DNA of 64,000 nt, taken from the NCBI RefSeq assembly GCF_040869045.1, contig NC_090322.1, forward strand, positions 193,439,477-193,503,476, written 5' to 3'. The notes beneath the pieces were generated by a model. That model ran no database searches, was not told the DNA's origin, and was given only the letters and a program-made list of their open reading frames with translations. The stretch's first letter is position 1, and the number at the start of each line of letters is the position of its first letter. Source of the stretch: Eurosta solidaginis. Lineage: Eukaryota; Arthropoda; Insecta; Diptera; Tephritidae. This document shows positions 44,088 through 55,852 of the stretch, in pieces. A program made the position numbers and the translations under genes.

Positions 44088-45144
44088 ATACAAATAATAT
44101 ACTGTAAACAATTTAAGGAATTCTTGATTATTCTGCACCTTCTGTTATCGTTAGAATCGCTGAACTATCAAATAAATAATTCATATATCAACACTGAAAG
44201 AAAAAGACTGGTAAAATCAACCGAAATACGGGTCAATTTAACCGAAATTTCTGTCAATTTTTATCCATCGCAACAAGATGTTGAATCAACTGCTCACAAA
44301 TAGTTGATTCGTAATTGACCGTTTTAGTAGTGAAATATACAAAAAAAGTTGTTTATTATACTTTACCCATAGTTTTGTTAAATTAACAATTATTACTGTC
44401 GCTCTATGAATACCAATCAAAACTGTTAATATGAAACGGGTTTCTGTTCATTTGAAATAACCAGCGTAAACTGTTAAATTAACAGTGTTTATTGTCGAAT
44501 TGCACTGACAGTGAAATCTATTGAAATAACAAGATATTTTTTTTTCTAGATTAATAGCGTAATCTTTTACATCAACAGAGTTTTCTGTTCATACTTATGA
44601 CATTAATACCTGTGGGAAAAATAAAAGCCGGATAAACATATTTTTAAACTTACGTAGTTTTTTTAGTTCTATAAATTACACATAAGTACATTTCATTTCT
44701 AATCATTTTATTGCTATATTTAGTAATAATAATTAAAATAATAATAACTTAAATCTGAATTCAAAAAAACAAAACTTGTTCCGAATTACCATCGACAGCT
44801 TTGTACGAAAGTATATTGCCATATATATACGTAAATTTGTGAATACATAAATAGGCATGCTTACTACATACATATATGTATATATGCTACATACATATTC
44901 ACACACGCGTTGGTACATGCTCTAGCGAAAATAAGGGCATGCACCGTTTGTTAAACCAAATTGGCGTCGGTTTCAAGAACTTTATTTCAACTTTACACTA
45001 TTACTTTGTGTTATTAAACGCACTTTCACTAAATTTTATTTTTTATAATTTATTGATGTTGTTTTTATTTTTATTTTCGGCCTTTCAAAAGTTATATCAA
45101 GAAGAATTTCCGAGCTCTAGGCCACTCATATATATTAATAATAA
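44088..45144. other. AT-rich stretch, no gene recognised
   Basis: Contains repeated TTAACAGT/ACTGTTAA-like motifs (44395-44600), which hint at a small inverted element without clear ends. Weak similarity in style to 47700-47990. No coding sequence. Confidence 0.4.
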
Positions 45145-45888
45145 AAATGCAATTAATTATACCATATATGTTGTATTTATTTATTTTGTAGATCTTTCGT
45201 TTTCAATTAGAAATCATCTTCAGGGCTGTAAAAAATAAATTTTTCTATGTATAAAAACCACAAATGCACAAACATAATCTAACACGTACACTTGTGAATG
45301 CACCTTGTCGACTAATTTAAAATTTCAGTGCAGAACACAGAATATCATAAACAGAAAACAAAGATGTATACAAATAATAAACAGTAATAATAAACAAAAT
45401 ATCTGCTAACAACAACGTATATATTAACTTGTTGGACACCCTCAGCATTATTGTTGCTAACTTCTCTTCATTACCAAATGTCTGTATGCGTGAGCGATGT
45501 TGTCGGTGTCGCTCTTAAAATGCATGCGTATGTCATTAGGTGTATTGATAATATGTAGCATTTCGAGAGTGTACCGCTTGAAATATTGTTTTTCTTCTTG
45601 CAATATTGTAACATTCTCTAAGTCCGGAGAGTGTCCCGTGGTCTTGCAATGTTGCGATAAAGCCGTTCTGTTGTCGTTAGAGTAGTCGCGATTTTTGATG
45701 TTCGATTTGTGAGCGGAAATCCTTGTCTTTAGGTTTGATTTAGTAGTACCCACAAATACTTTGTTGCATACGTGGGACCCGTCGCCATTACATTTAATTT
45801 TGTATATTACGTCGGATTTCTCGTATTTTTCGATTTTGCTTTTTGTATTGCTCTATATTTGTTGTAGGATATTTTTATATTGGAACGG
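45145..45888 (-). mobile_element. Penelope-like element, 3' part, left arm
   Basis: Inverted relative to 45889-46935 and sharing its 3' end. The minus frame 45850-45457 encodes the GIY-YIG endonuclease part (VYVGTTKSNLKTRISAHKS-like, ALSQHCKTTGHSPDL). It is 5' truncated at 45888, where the other copy begins. Confidence 0.8.
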
Positions 45889-46174
45889 AATAAAAAGCCT
45901 ACGGCTTCCGGGAGGTTAATAAATTTTAACTCGAAACATGATAGGAGTATAATAATAAACACTGCCAAAAGTTTTATCAGGCGAGTTCTCTCTATCAGCG
46001 ATAGAATATATCACCCGAAAAATATAAGCATCATCAAAAAAATACTTCAAAACAACGAGTGGTTATATCCACCAATTTTACGCTACGAATAAAAATAAAG
46101 AACAAAACATAAACAAAATATATAAGACTGCCGTATTTGTACCTGGTTTATCTAACCGAATAAAACATTCAAAC
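45889..46174 (+). pseudogene. Penelope-like reverse transcriptase, C-terminal end
   Basis: PTASGRLINFNSKHDRSIIIN, NTAKSFIRRVLSISD and NISIIKKILQNN fit the region after the Penelope RT palm. Stops at about 46092 and 46113 separate it from the endonuclease frame. Confidence 0.75.
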
Positions 46175-46633
46175 ATGTATGACAAAGAAAAATTTCAAAT
46201 CGCGTTCCAATATAAAAATACCCTACACCAAATATACAGCAATACAAAAAGCAAAATCGAAAAATACGAGAAATCCGACGTAATATACAAAATTAAATGT
46301 AATGGCGACGGGTCCCACGTATGCAACAAAGTATATGTGGGTACTACTAAATCAAAACTAAAGACAAGGATTTCCGCTCACAAATCGAACATCAAAAATC
46401 GCGACCACTCTAACGACAACAGAACGGCTTTATCGCAACATTGCAAGACCACGGGACACTCTCCGGACTTAAAGAATGTTACAATATTGCAAGAAGAAAA
46501 ACAATATTCCAAGAGGCACACTCTCGAAATGCTACATATTATCAATACACCTAATGACATACGCATGAATTTTAAGAGCGACACCGACAACATCGCTCAC
46601 GCATACAGATATTTGGTAATGAAGAGAAGTTAG
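46175..46633 (+). CDS. Penelope-like GIY-YIG endonuclease domain
   Basis: A 152-codon open frame. DVIYKIKC and KVYVGTTKSKLKTRISAHKS carry the two GIY-YIG strands (here YKI and YVG) with the conserved Arg. HCKTTGHSPDLKNVTIL and KRHTLEMLHI follow, with the conserved His and Glu. In Penelope elements this domain nicks DNA for priming. It is linked to the RT frame upstream only through stops, so it is a fragment despite being open. Confidence 0.8.
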   Translation: MYDKEKFQIAFQYKNTLHQIYSNTKSKIEKYEKSDVIYKIKCNGDGSHVCNKVYVGTTKSKLKTRISAHKSNIKNRDHSNDNRTALSQHCKTTGHSPDLKNVTILQEEKQYSKRHTLEMLHIINTPNDIRMNFKSDTDNIAHAYRYLVMKRS

Positions 46634-46935
46634 CAACAATAATGCTGAGGGTGTCAAACAAGTTAATATATACGTTGTTGTTAGCATATTTGTTTATTAT
46701 TTGTATACATCTTTGTTTTCTGTTTATGATATTCTGTGTTCTGCATTGAAATTTTAAATTAGTCGACAAGGTGCATTCACAAGTGTAAGTGTTAGATTAT
46801 GTTTGTGCATTTGTGGTTTTTGTACATAGAAAAATTTATTTTTTACAACCCTGAAGATGATTTCTAATTGAAATCGAAATATCGACAAAATAAATAAATA
46901 CAACATATATGGTATAATTAATTGCATTTTTATAA

Positions 46936-48399
46936 TTTATTTAATTTATAGTTTTGGACTTCACCGCGGGTCACTTTACTTTTCAAATAGAAATGAAAAT
47001 AATAGTAACGAAACTGATTCTCAATTCTTTCAGTTGCTGCTCATTCTCAATTTCTTCTCTCGCATGTATAGTTGCCACACTTGATTGTTTCGAACAAAAC
47101 TTGTAGTATAAATGTTTAACATAACTTTTGTTTAACAAATTTTAAATAGGGAACTTGTAACTTATAGAAAAGTATAGAATCAAATCAGGGGAAGGTAATT
47201 CACCACTATACATGTAATTCGGCAAGTTTAATTCTCGTAACAGTTTATTTTGAAACGATTCCAAAACAACTCAAACTGTATGCTGTCGGTAACATAAACA
47301 TTAAAAAAGGGTGTTTTTTATTATCTTATTAGATTCGTTCGCATGAGTGAAAATTCGTAAAAACTTGAACAAAATGTTACTAATTTTGGAAAAATCCTGT
47401 TCGTTCAAACAAAACTTTTGCAACAAGAGGGCAATTTAGCATTTCGCTTGGAGGAGAAGTTACAAAATTGTACCCGATAAATAGGTGTCCCCGTATCGCA
47501 TAATTTTTTGCAGTGTTATGCACATTAAATTCAAAAAAGGGTTTTTTTGTTTTGTATTGATAACTGAGAAACTAGTTTTTTGTTCTTTTCAAAATTTGTG
47601 TGTTTTTTCGATTTGGAGGTTTTATTATTTTGGTGTCTTTTTTTTTTAAACATAGTAGAGAGCGCAGTGAGCGTAAATTCTCTTTGAAACTTGCTCATGC
47701 ATTGACTGTTGTTCGCTGTTGAAATTACCTGTAAGATCAGTTGTGTTACCAGAAAAATCAGTTAGATTGATTATGAGTCTGTCAATTTTACAAAATTTTG
47801 TTAGCTTAAGAGCGACAATTTCTCTTCTGCTGAAATGACTAAACAAATTTGTTCGCTTGACAAAGAACTCGGTCGAATTAACCATAATTCGAACAATTTC
47901 ACCGAATCTCCGTTAATTCAAGAACAACAGAATAGATTTGTTGATTTTACTAGCACCATTTCAATCAGAAAAATATTCTTTATTTACAACACTACTATGT
48001 TAGTAGTACTTCACAACAAATTACTCGCGACTTCAATTACAACGTTTTAAGTTCAACTGACTATTACTCAGCTTGCGCTGCTTTTATACACTCAGTTTCC
48101 TCGTTCGCCTATTTCTCCTAGGGTCTAGACTTTTCACGAACAGACGTCTCGAAAACTTGTTTATTTATTTCTCGTTCTGTATATCATATTTGATTATTTA
48201 GCTTCGGGTTCATACTTTAAATTTGCTTCAGCTTGTAAAATGGGCATCTTAAGCTTGATTATTACAAAATTGAAGAAGATGGTGCAGATGTTTTGTATGA
48301 CATGAAAATTGGTTCGTAGCCAAAATCGGTCAGTAAAATATGGCTATGTATTCAAACTTTAAACACATACAGAAAAAAGAAACTAATTTTTTCCATAAC
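46936..48399. other. Nothing recognised
   Basis: AT-rich. 47690-47990 contains phrases like TTGACAGACTCATAATC and repeated GAATTAAC motifs. No domain or repeat boundary was found. Confidence 0.4.
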
Positions 48400-49060
48400 T
48401 ATTTCCCAACAATCGCCTAGGTTTTTTGAAAAACTCTTCTAGTACTTCGTTTACAGAAAGTGGTATATCAATATGGATATTCACTGAAGCGAGTCCATTC
48501 AAACGTTCTTGACTGATTGTACTCCGCAAGTATGATTTAACCTTTTGAGGGCAGAAAATGTGCGTTCTGGTGTTGCTGTCGAAACTGGTAGAACGGCTAA
48601 TATGCGCAATATCTTATTTACATGTTCGAAAGCATTTGGATTCACCATCTGAAAAAATAAGATAAATAAGAAATATAGCATACACATTTTTGTAGGTAAT
48701 CATCAAAATTGTACCCACCTCATGTGCATCAAACAAGTTTTTAAAATTCACCATCGACTCGCCTTCTCCAAATTTTGACTTCCATTGCAAACTCGGTTTT
48801 GGAACAATTCACAAAACTTTCATAAAATTCATGCAGTTTACTGCATTTTTCAGCGTTGTATTCATTTTTGGGAACAAAACACCGAAATTGTCAAAAATTA
48901 GTTGGTGTTTCATGTAACGACACTTGTTATGAGTTATGAATGCATCAAAGAATGGAATATAGAATGCGATTCTATAATAATCTTCGACGCTCTCAGTATC
49001 AACGTTGCATCTATTTACTTGATGTTTACTGATGCGTGGTTTCTTGTGTAGCGCAACTCT
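48400..49060 (-). pseudogene. hAT transposase remnant with a 70-bp intron-like gap
   Basis: Order on the minus strand: NRCNVDTESVEDYYRIAFYI (49000), NKCRYMKHQLIFDNFGVLFP, a frame change, then FKNLFDAHE (48720). A GT..CAG interval of 70 bp (48718-48649) follows, then NPNAFEHVNKILRILAVLPV and STATPERTFSALKRL (the hAT dimerisation signature). After another frame change it reads SYLRSTISQERLNGLASVNI. The 3' end is about 48400. It is non-functional because of the frame changes. Confidence 0.7.
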
Positions 49061-49640
49061 CAAGGGGTTGCCAGCGCATTATATAGCTTATCCTACCCGC
49101 ATTATATAGCTTTTCAACCTCACCTACACTGTAAAAAGTGGAATCTTACTTTTAATACCAGTTGCTATTGAACTTAAACTTTTGGTATTAAATTTGTGTT
49201 TTAATTCTAAAAATTTTTATTTTAAGACCGTGAAATATAAATTTTATTCCAAAATGGGTTTGAAACAAAACTTTAATCAATGCTGATTGTCGCGTTTTAA
49301 TATTTTTCGGTTTTAATATTATACTTTCTGGCATTGTTATATATAAATGCGAAATTGGTATTAAATGTTATTAAAAGTTAACTAAAATTGTTACTGTGTA
49401 CCCAAGGCGAATCCTGTTTCATTAACAGCCCAGGCTCTGGCGACCCTGAACTCCTGATGGATCAAGGGAGTGGGAGGGCGGTATGGCCTAGAAGATTTCA
49501 TGTGGTTATAACAAATCATTTCCCGATATGGTCGGACTAGTACCTTTATTGTGCTTGTTACCGGAACGTGCCGGATCTGCATCCGGCAAAGGACCATCAA
49601 CATCCATAACACTCCCCAAGGCCTTCGGGGAGTGTCCTTA
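49035..49640 (-). repeat. R2-family dispersed repeat, inverted, split by a MITE
   Basis: Complements of the R2 blocks: AACCCCTTGAGAG, GGTTGCCAGCGC, CTCACCTA, then after the MITE CGAATCCTGTTTC, AGGCTCTGGCGACC, CCCGATATGGTCGG and CACTCCCCAAGGCC. It contains a local duplication of ATTATATAGCTT (49079 and 49101). Confidence 0.65.
49127..49398. mobile_element. mariner-like MITE
   Basis: Splits R2 at CACCTA/TACCC with a TA on each side (49125-49126 and 49399-49400). Ends are CACTGTAAAA and TTACTGTG, short imperfect inverted repeats. AT-rich and non-coding. A TA target and CACTG-like ends fit Tc1/mariner-type MITEs. Confidence 0.6.
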
Positions 49641-50064
49641 AGATATTGAGACTTTTCATACAAATTTGAAAAAAAAATTTAAAATGGGCGTGGCACCGCC
49701 CACTTGTGATAAAATCAATTTTACAAATATTATTAATCAAAAATCAAAAATCGTCAAACCTATCATAACAAAATTCGGCAGAGAGGTTACCTTTATATAA
49801 GGAATGCTTTGAAGAAAAATTAACGAAATCGGTTAAGGACCACGGCCACTTTTATAAAAAAGATTTCTATAAGGGTGGTGGACGAATAAAATAAGCTATA
49901 TCTTTGCAAAAAGGGCTTTATATCAATGGTATTTCATTTCCCAAGTGGATTTATAACAATAAATAGGAAAACTTCAAATTTCACCGCCCCTTGTATGACT
50001 AAGCAATTTTCTGTTTCGGGAGCCATAACTCGAAGAAAAATTAGTTCAGAATAGAACCATATTT
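49641..50064. repeat. mini-me-like repeat fragment (left of the I-clade insertion)
   Basis: GGGCGTGGCACCGCCCACTT and related modules, as in 29560-29590 inverted. It continues at 55425 after the I-clade element. Confidence 0.5.
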
Positions 50065-50239
50065 CAGTCATCGACTGATACTCGTCGCGAAAGGTAGTGC
50101 GTTCAGTTATCTCAGTGATCTTCTTTATACTTATTAGTGCTTTTCTTACACACTCTGCAAGTCTCTTCGCAGTTTTTCTCTGCAATAGTGTCTTTAAACG
50201 CGTGTGCTATTGTTTCGCACTAACAAGTGCGTAGTTACT

Positions 50240-51288
50240 ATGCCCCCCGGGGTACGCCCGCTTGGGGATAACAGGTTTAGTCTGCTATCCTCAAGCCCAA
50301 GCCGGAAAAAGAAAAAAACCACTAACTCACCAATTGAATTATTTCCATCCTTACCAACAATAAAAAAGGAACACCCAAAATATTTAGTAGCAAGTGCTGT
50401 AAACTCACCTAAACCGCTCAAAAAATATTCATGCTTTGCTATTGACAAAGCTCTAAAAAACATTAGCTCCGATATAATAAGTATTTCCGAACTAAGGGAC
50501 GGAAATTTACTTCTGGTCAAAAACGAAATCATAGCGAACAAATTCTTAAACGCCACACAATTAATAGGAGTTTGTAAAGTTAAATTCGAGTTACATAATA
50601 ATTTAAATAGCACCATGTCTAAACGATATCCCAGAGTCACAAATTATTGAAAATCTTAAAGAGCAGGGTGTTATATCTGTTTTCAAGTTCCCCAAATACG
50701 TGGAAGGTAAACAAATACTGAGCGGAGTACATCTCCTAACCTTCGACATGTCCTGGTACACCACAAAAGTGAGACCCTATTACCCAAACCCTATGAAATG
50801 CAAAAACTGTCACCTTCTTGGCCATACAACTAAACGTTGTGTCAATCCTCCTGCCTGCGACTCTTGTGCACTTCCCCCCGTCCCCCGAAGAATGTACGCG
50901 ATCACACTGCGTAAATTGTACAGGTCCTCACCCCGCTTCTAACAGATCATGCCCTAAGTTTCTGCAAATGAGGGAAATTATTAAAATAAAAACAGACAAA
51001 AAATGTACTATGCCCGAAGCAATAAAAACATATAGAACCCAGTATTCCCCTACTTTGGACCCCTCCCTTTCCTTTTCTTCAATTACAAAAAGCATTTCAA
51101 ATCCACAAACCAAATCAAATGAAAAAGAAAACACAAATCAGCATAAGAATTTACAACAAATAAACTCAAATACCCCTAACGGTATAAACCACATTCCATA
51201 CACACGACAACAAAATACTTTCAATAACGCGACCAATCTAAACATAAATGAAACAAAGGAAACACAAAAGAGTACAAAAAAACAATAA
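50240..51288 (+). pseudogene. I-clade ORF1 (Gag-like, CCHC knuckles)
   Basis: ATG at 50240 (MPPGVRPLGDNRF). The N-terminal part is basic with SPSRKKKKTT. After a frame change near 50620 the frame reads VISVFKFPKYVEG and MSWYTTKVRPYYPNPMKC. The zinc knuckles CKNCHLLGHTTKRC and the next CNxC-type pair (CVNCTGPHPASNRSCPKF) fit an I-type nucleocapsid. A second frame change lies near 50890. It ends TAA at 51288 after an Asn/Thr/Gln-rich tail. Confidence 0.8.
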
Positions 51289-51471
51289 CATAGAAAACAA
51301 CGAAAAACAAGAAAATAGTGCAAACCAAATAGATATTATAAATCCAACATCGATATCAGTCGATGACTTATCAAACCCAATAATTTCATCTTTCCTTTCC
51401 CAACTTATCTCCCCTAATATCCCCCTTCCTCAAGCTTGCATATGCAAGACCATCCTATGGACTAAATCTGG

Positions 51472-54400
51472 ATGCGTATCCTGCAATGGAACTTAAATGG
51501 TCTGTATAATAATTATGCAGACCTCAATATTCTAATAAATGACTTCTCACCTGAAATCATAGCTTTACAAGAGACTCATATCCCCTACAACAAAACTGCC
51601 TATCTTCCCAACAAGTACATTAGTTATTTTCACAATATGCCACAAAACACCACATCAAAACAAGGAATTGCTATTTTTGTCAAAAAGGTTATAAATCACC
51701 AATTAATACCAACAATCTCCAATATCTCCTGCCTTGCTATTGAAGTAGACATCGGATTCAAATTTGTCCTAATAAACTGCTACATACCCCCACATCAAAA
51801 TTTTACTAGTACAGATATCTCAAACATAATCAAGCCTTTTAACAGCCCTATTATCTTGCTAGGTGACTTCAACGCTTGGAGTCCTCTATGGGATTCCCCA
51901 TCAGTCAATCAAAGAGGACAGCTAATTGAGGATGTTATTATGGCCCATAACCTTATAGTGCTTAGCGATGGCACTCCTACCCATTTTTCCACACACAAAA
52001 CCTTTTCCCACCCTGACATAACACTTACATCATCCTCAATAGCTCCCAAACTATCCTCTCGCACTTTAGAAGACCTTCACAATAGTGACCATTTCCCCGT
52101 CCTCACATAATTTCTCACACCTACTTCTTATCACGTCAAGCGCAAATCTAAGTTCCGAACAGATAAAGCAGACTGGACCCGCTTTGGCTCTATCTCCATA
52201 GATCTTTCTAATAACAACCCGTATAAAGTTAATATCAATGCTGAAGCCAGTGCAATAAAAACAATCATTCGATCAGCTGCACATGCGTCTATACCCCAAA
52301 GTAGTTCGAGACAATTCTCAGCCAAACTACCCTACTGGTCCAATATACTATCATTCCTTAGGAAAGGCAAGCAATATCTCTGGGCTAAATATAAGAAAAA
52401 TAGATCTGACGAAAACCTTATCAGCTATAAGAAAGCAAATGCAGTGTTTAGAAAACAGTTGAAAGAAGCCAAACGAAAACACTTAGAAAACATCACAGCC
52501 AAAATATCCCCCTCCTCAAACCCTAAACAAGTGTGGGCTGACATAAAGACCTTATCAGGATCCCGTCCAGCGTCAAATATTTCATTTATCCACTCAAAAC
52601 AAGGTCATATTTACTCCCCCAAGGAAGTCGCTTCTGAGTTTGCTACTGCATTGTCAGCATACTCAAATAGTTTCAATTTTCATCCGCGTTTTAACGCACT
52701 CAGTGAACAATACGCCTTAGAATCCTATCACAACCCCTCCCACACAGCTCTATCCGTAGAAGTTCCAATAACATTTGATGAATTTGAATATACGATATCC
52801 TCAATGAAAGGGAAAACACCTGGCGAAGACAAAATTTCTTATCCTATCTTGAGGAACCTACCTAAACCACTCAAATCTAGAATCGTGAAGCTTTATAACG
52901 ATATCTACGAAACAGGTGCATTTCCCCAGCAATGGAAAACTTCTTCAATCCTCCCCCTTCTTAAACCTGATAAACCAACATCCTCAATATCAAGCTACAG
53001 ACCCATATCCCTTCTCCCATGCATTTCCAAAATTTTGGATAAAATTATCTCTACTCGCATCATGTTCTTTGCGAAAGCAAATGGGCTAATAACTCCACAT
53101 CAATTCGCTTTCCAAAAAGGTCTTGGGGTTATCGATTCCTTGATGTATTTTGAAAATTTTGCTAAAATGGCCCTAGCATCCAAAAACCATGTCTCTGTTC
53201 TCAACCTTGATTTTGAAAAAGCCTTTGACAGAATTGGTGCCCACGTGGTGCTGAGAGCACTTAAACGATGGAAGGTAGGCAGCAAGTTGTATAATGTTGT
53301 AAAGTCTTTCTTAAGCAATCGTAAATTCCTGGTCAGAGTAAATAACCATAATTCTGATATTTTCAAACTTTTCAACGGATTACCACAGGGCTCACTCCTT
53401 TCCGTATCTCTTTTCACAATCGCTTTCAATGAGTTAAGCTCTATCATTGCATCATTCAACCATTTGGAACACTTCATCTACGCAGATGATGTTATTATAT
53501 TTACAAAGACTTCAAACCTACTTAAAGTTAATGAAACATTCGGTCGCGTTTTAGATGAAATTGCAAAGTGGTCTCAAACATCAGGGGCAAATCTCGCAAC
53601 ATCGAAATGCTCAACATTCCACATATGCAGAAAGAAATGCTCCTATCCTTCCTTACACTCCCTTAACACCAGTATTCCCCACTCCGACACTCTTAAAATA
53701 CTAGGCATACTAATTGATAAGAAACTTACTTTTAAAGACCATTGTAAGTATATTAGAGCAATATTAGCAAATAGGTTAAATATAATAAAATATCTTTCCT
53801 CTAAACATTGCTTTGCCCACACTAATACTCTTATAAACATAACAAGGTCGTTAATATTATCAAAAATCGATTATGGACTGCCCATATATGGAAACTGTGC
53901 AAAATCACACATTAAGGTTTTAAACGCGCCATACCATGCAGCTGCTAGAAGAAGCCTACGTGCATTTGCGACATCACCAGTCAAAGTTGTCCTTGCTGAA
54001 ACTGGACTCCCAAATATTTCGAGCAGAATCCAGTACGATACCATGATGCTTATACCAAGGATTCTATATTGCAGGAATAACCTATTGTTCGAACAAATAC
54101 AAGCTGCTCTACCTGAAAGAAAAAAGCCCAAAACAGAATCCACAATATCACGTTGTTTGTCGCTAATACAAGACGCAAACATTTCCTCAAAACCAATACT
54201 AATGAAGCCAACTACTCACCCGCCCTTCGCTGTACCTAGATCCTCAGTGATCTCAAATCTCCAAAATTATCGTAAACAAAACACCAGTAGTAATGAATAT
54301 TTACAGAGATATATCGAAGCACTGCAACCATACAACGATGATTGGGAGCTTCTATTTACCGACGGTTCAAAATCTGACAACAATACCACCTTTGCTATCA

Positions 54401-54990
54401 CAAATACACTATGTGAAACCATCTCGGTGGGGGCATTACCCAACTATTGCTCAGTATTCACAGCTGAAGCAGCTGCCTTGCTCGAAGCGGTGGAATATGC
54501 CTCTCGAAGTGGTAATAAATATGTGGTCTGCACCGACAGCAAATCTTCTGTTGAAGCCATTTTAAATCCATTAAACGATTGTTACCTGGTTTCCCGAATT
54601 CGTGAAACTCTGCTTCAGCATAGTTACATTAAAATTATGTGGATACCTGGGCACATAGGCATACGTGGAAATGAAATGGCAGATAAACGAGCAAAAGAAG
54701 CGTCCAAAGAACCTCTTCATTTCTACGAATATCTAATAAACAGAGATATACGCAAACTCGTAAGAAAGATCTCATATGAAAGACGATTAGAGGATTGGAG
54801 ACAATATCAACACTGCTACAAAATCTGCAATCCAACGGGGTCACAACCATCATTCCCAATAAACGCCTCCTGCAAATCCATGCAACACTTTATAAGACTA
54901 AGAATTGGCCACACGCTTGTAACACACGCACATCTCCTCAATGGGGAACCTCCTCCATCGTGCCCTTATTGTGGAACACAGTTTCCCACC
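51472..54990 (+). pseudogene. I-clade ORF2: endonuclease, reverse transcriptase, RNase H
   Basis: One frame from 51472 to 54990 with a single TAA at 52108-52110. Endonuclease: MRILQWNLNGL, IIALQETHIP, LLGDFNAWSP, NSDHFPVL. RT: SSYRPISLLPCISKILDKII, LDFEKAFDRI, GLPQGSLLSV and the catalytic YADD at 53479-53490. RNase H: LLFTDGSKSD, SVFTAEAAAL, CTDSKSSVEA, IMWIPGHIGIRGNEMADKRA, all key acidic and His residues present. The Cys-rich tail starts CPYCGTQ. RNase H downstream of RT is typical of the I clade. Confidence 0.87.
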
Positions 54991-55133
54991 TGATCGATGA
55001 ATGTCCAGGACTACAACAAATCCGTTCTTCCATTTTCGGCAGCAAAACACCTTCAGAGCATCTAAGATGTATTAACGACAGCAATATAAATGTCATTTAT
55101 AACTTCATTTCCCTGTCCAAATTAAAAGTATAA
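54975..55133 (+). pseudogene. I-clade ORF2 C-terminus after a frame change
   Basis: Continues the Cys/His tail in another frame: SHLIDECPGLQQIR with the His and Cys completing the motif, ending ISLSKLKV and TAA. The frame change is between about 54975 and 54990. Confidence 0.75.
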
Positions 55134-55410
55134 TTGTGTTTTGTATCTTACTATCTATCAAAATTCACACATTCACAGTAATTCATAACTCTGGAGCACA
55201 CATATGGGTTCATGGATGTTAAGGTGTACATGTGTGTAAACGCCTGCATGAGCATCTGCGTTTATGGACCCATGCGCCTGCCTCTGTATCTTATCATACC
55301 ATCGCCTAAGTTAAGATTTAGCAAGCCGACGGCCCTGGCAGCCAGTGCTTTAGCTCATAAGTGTAGTAATTATTTATAATTCCTTCTCTTTGTAATAAAT
55401 AAATAAATAA
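55134..55410 (+). other. I-clade 3' UTR
   Basis: About 275 bp with no ORF, ending in the TAAA-type simple repeat. Confidence 0.7.
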
Positions 55411-55424
55411 ATAGAACCATATTT

Positions 55425-55737
55425 ATCTATATATTAATACGCTAACAAAATTTCCATACAATCAATTGACAGGCTGTTTCGCATACTTAGCATACGTAAA
55501 ATCATATAAAAGTTATATGAATCGATTCGTTTTGATCAGCCGCAGTGCATAGACCTATTTTTGGTAACAAATATTAGTCTATTTGTTTATAATTAATAGA
55601 AAAAGTTTTTTGTAAATTCGAACAATTCATACAAATATCGTAAGTCATTTTCGTGCATAAGAGCGCCATCTTTGGGAACAAGTATCTTAGTGTTCTAATG
55701 CGAATTTCAAAGACCTAAACCTTTATACACAAGCGCG
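55425..55737. repeat. Intergenic/mini-me-like continuation
   Basis: Continues the flank of the I-clade element. GCGCCATCTTTGGGAACAAG (55661) and GCGCCGTCTTTGGGA (55735) are repeated short motifs, and the second became the LOA-like target site. No gene. Confidence 0.4.
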
Positions 55738-55852
55738 CCGTCTTTGGGAGGTAGGTAGGTTGAACTGGCCGGTCCATGAGGACCTCACATAGATTGATTG
55801 AGTCCGTAGTGTTACCAGAAGTTTGTTTTAACGACCAAACTGAAAAACCCTA

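Larger units (their letters stand above)
45889..46935 (+). mobile_element. Penelope-like element, 3' part, right arm
   Basis: Longer 5' extent than the left arm. The two meet head to head at 45888/45889. The shared 3' part runs to ATGGTATAATTAATTGCATT. Confidence 0.8.
50065..55410 (+). mobile_element. Full-length I-clade LINE
   Basis: TSD ATAGAACCATATTT at 50051-50064 and 55411-55424. The 5' end is CAGTCATCGACTG and the 3' end is a TAAATAAATAAATAAATA run, like the TAA-type tail of I elements. The length of 5,346 bp is close to that of the Drosophila I factor (about 5.4 kb). It has two ORFs with a small number of disruptions: two frame changes in ORF1, one stop and one late frame change in ORF2. 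Confidence 0.88.

Noticed and set aside
44088..44660. A MITE in the TTAACAGT-rich stretch
   Set aside because: Inverted motifs are present, but no matching ends or TSD could be fixed.
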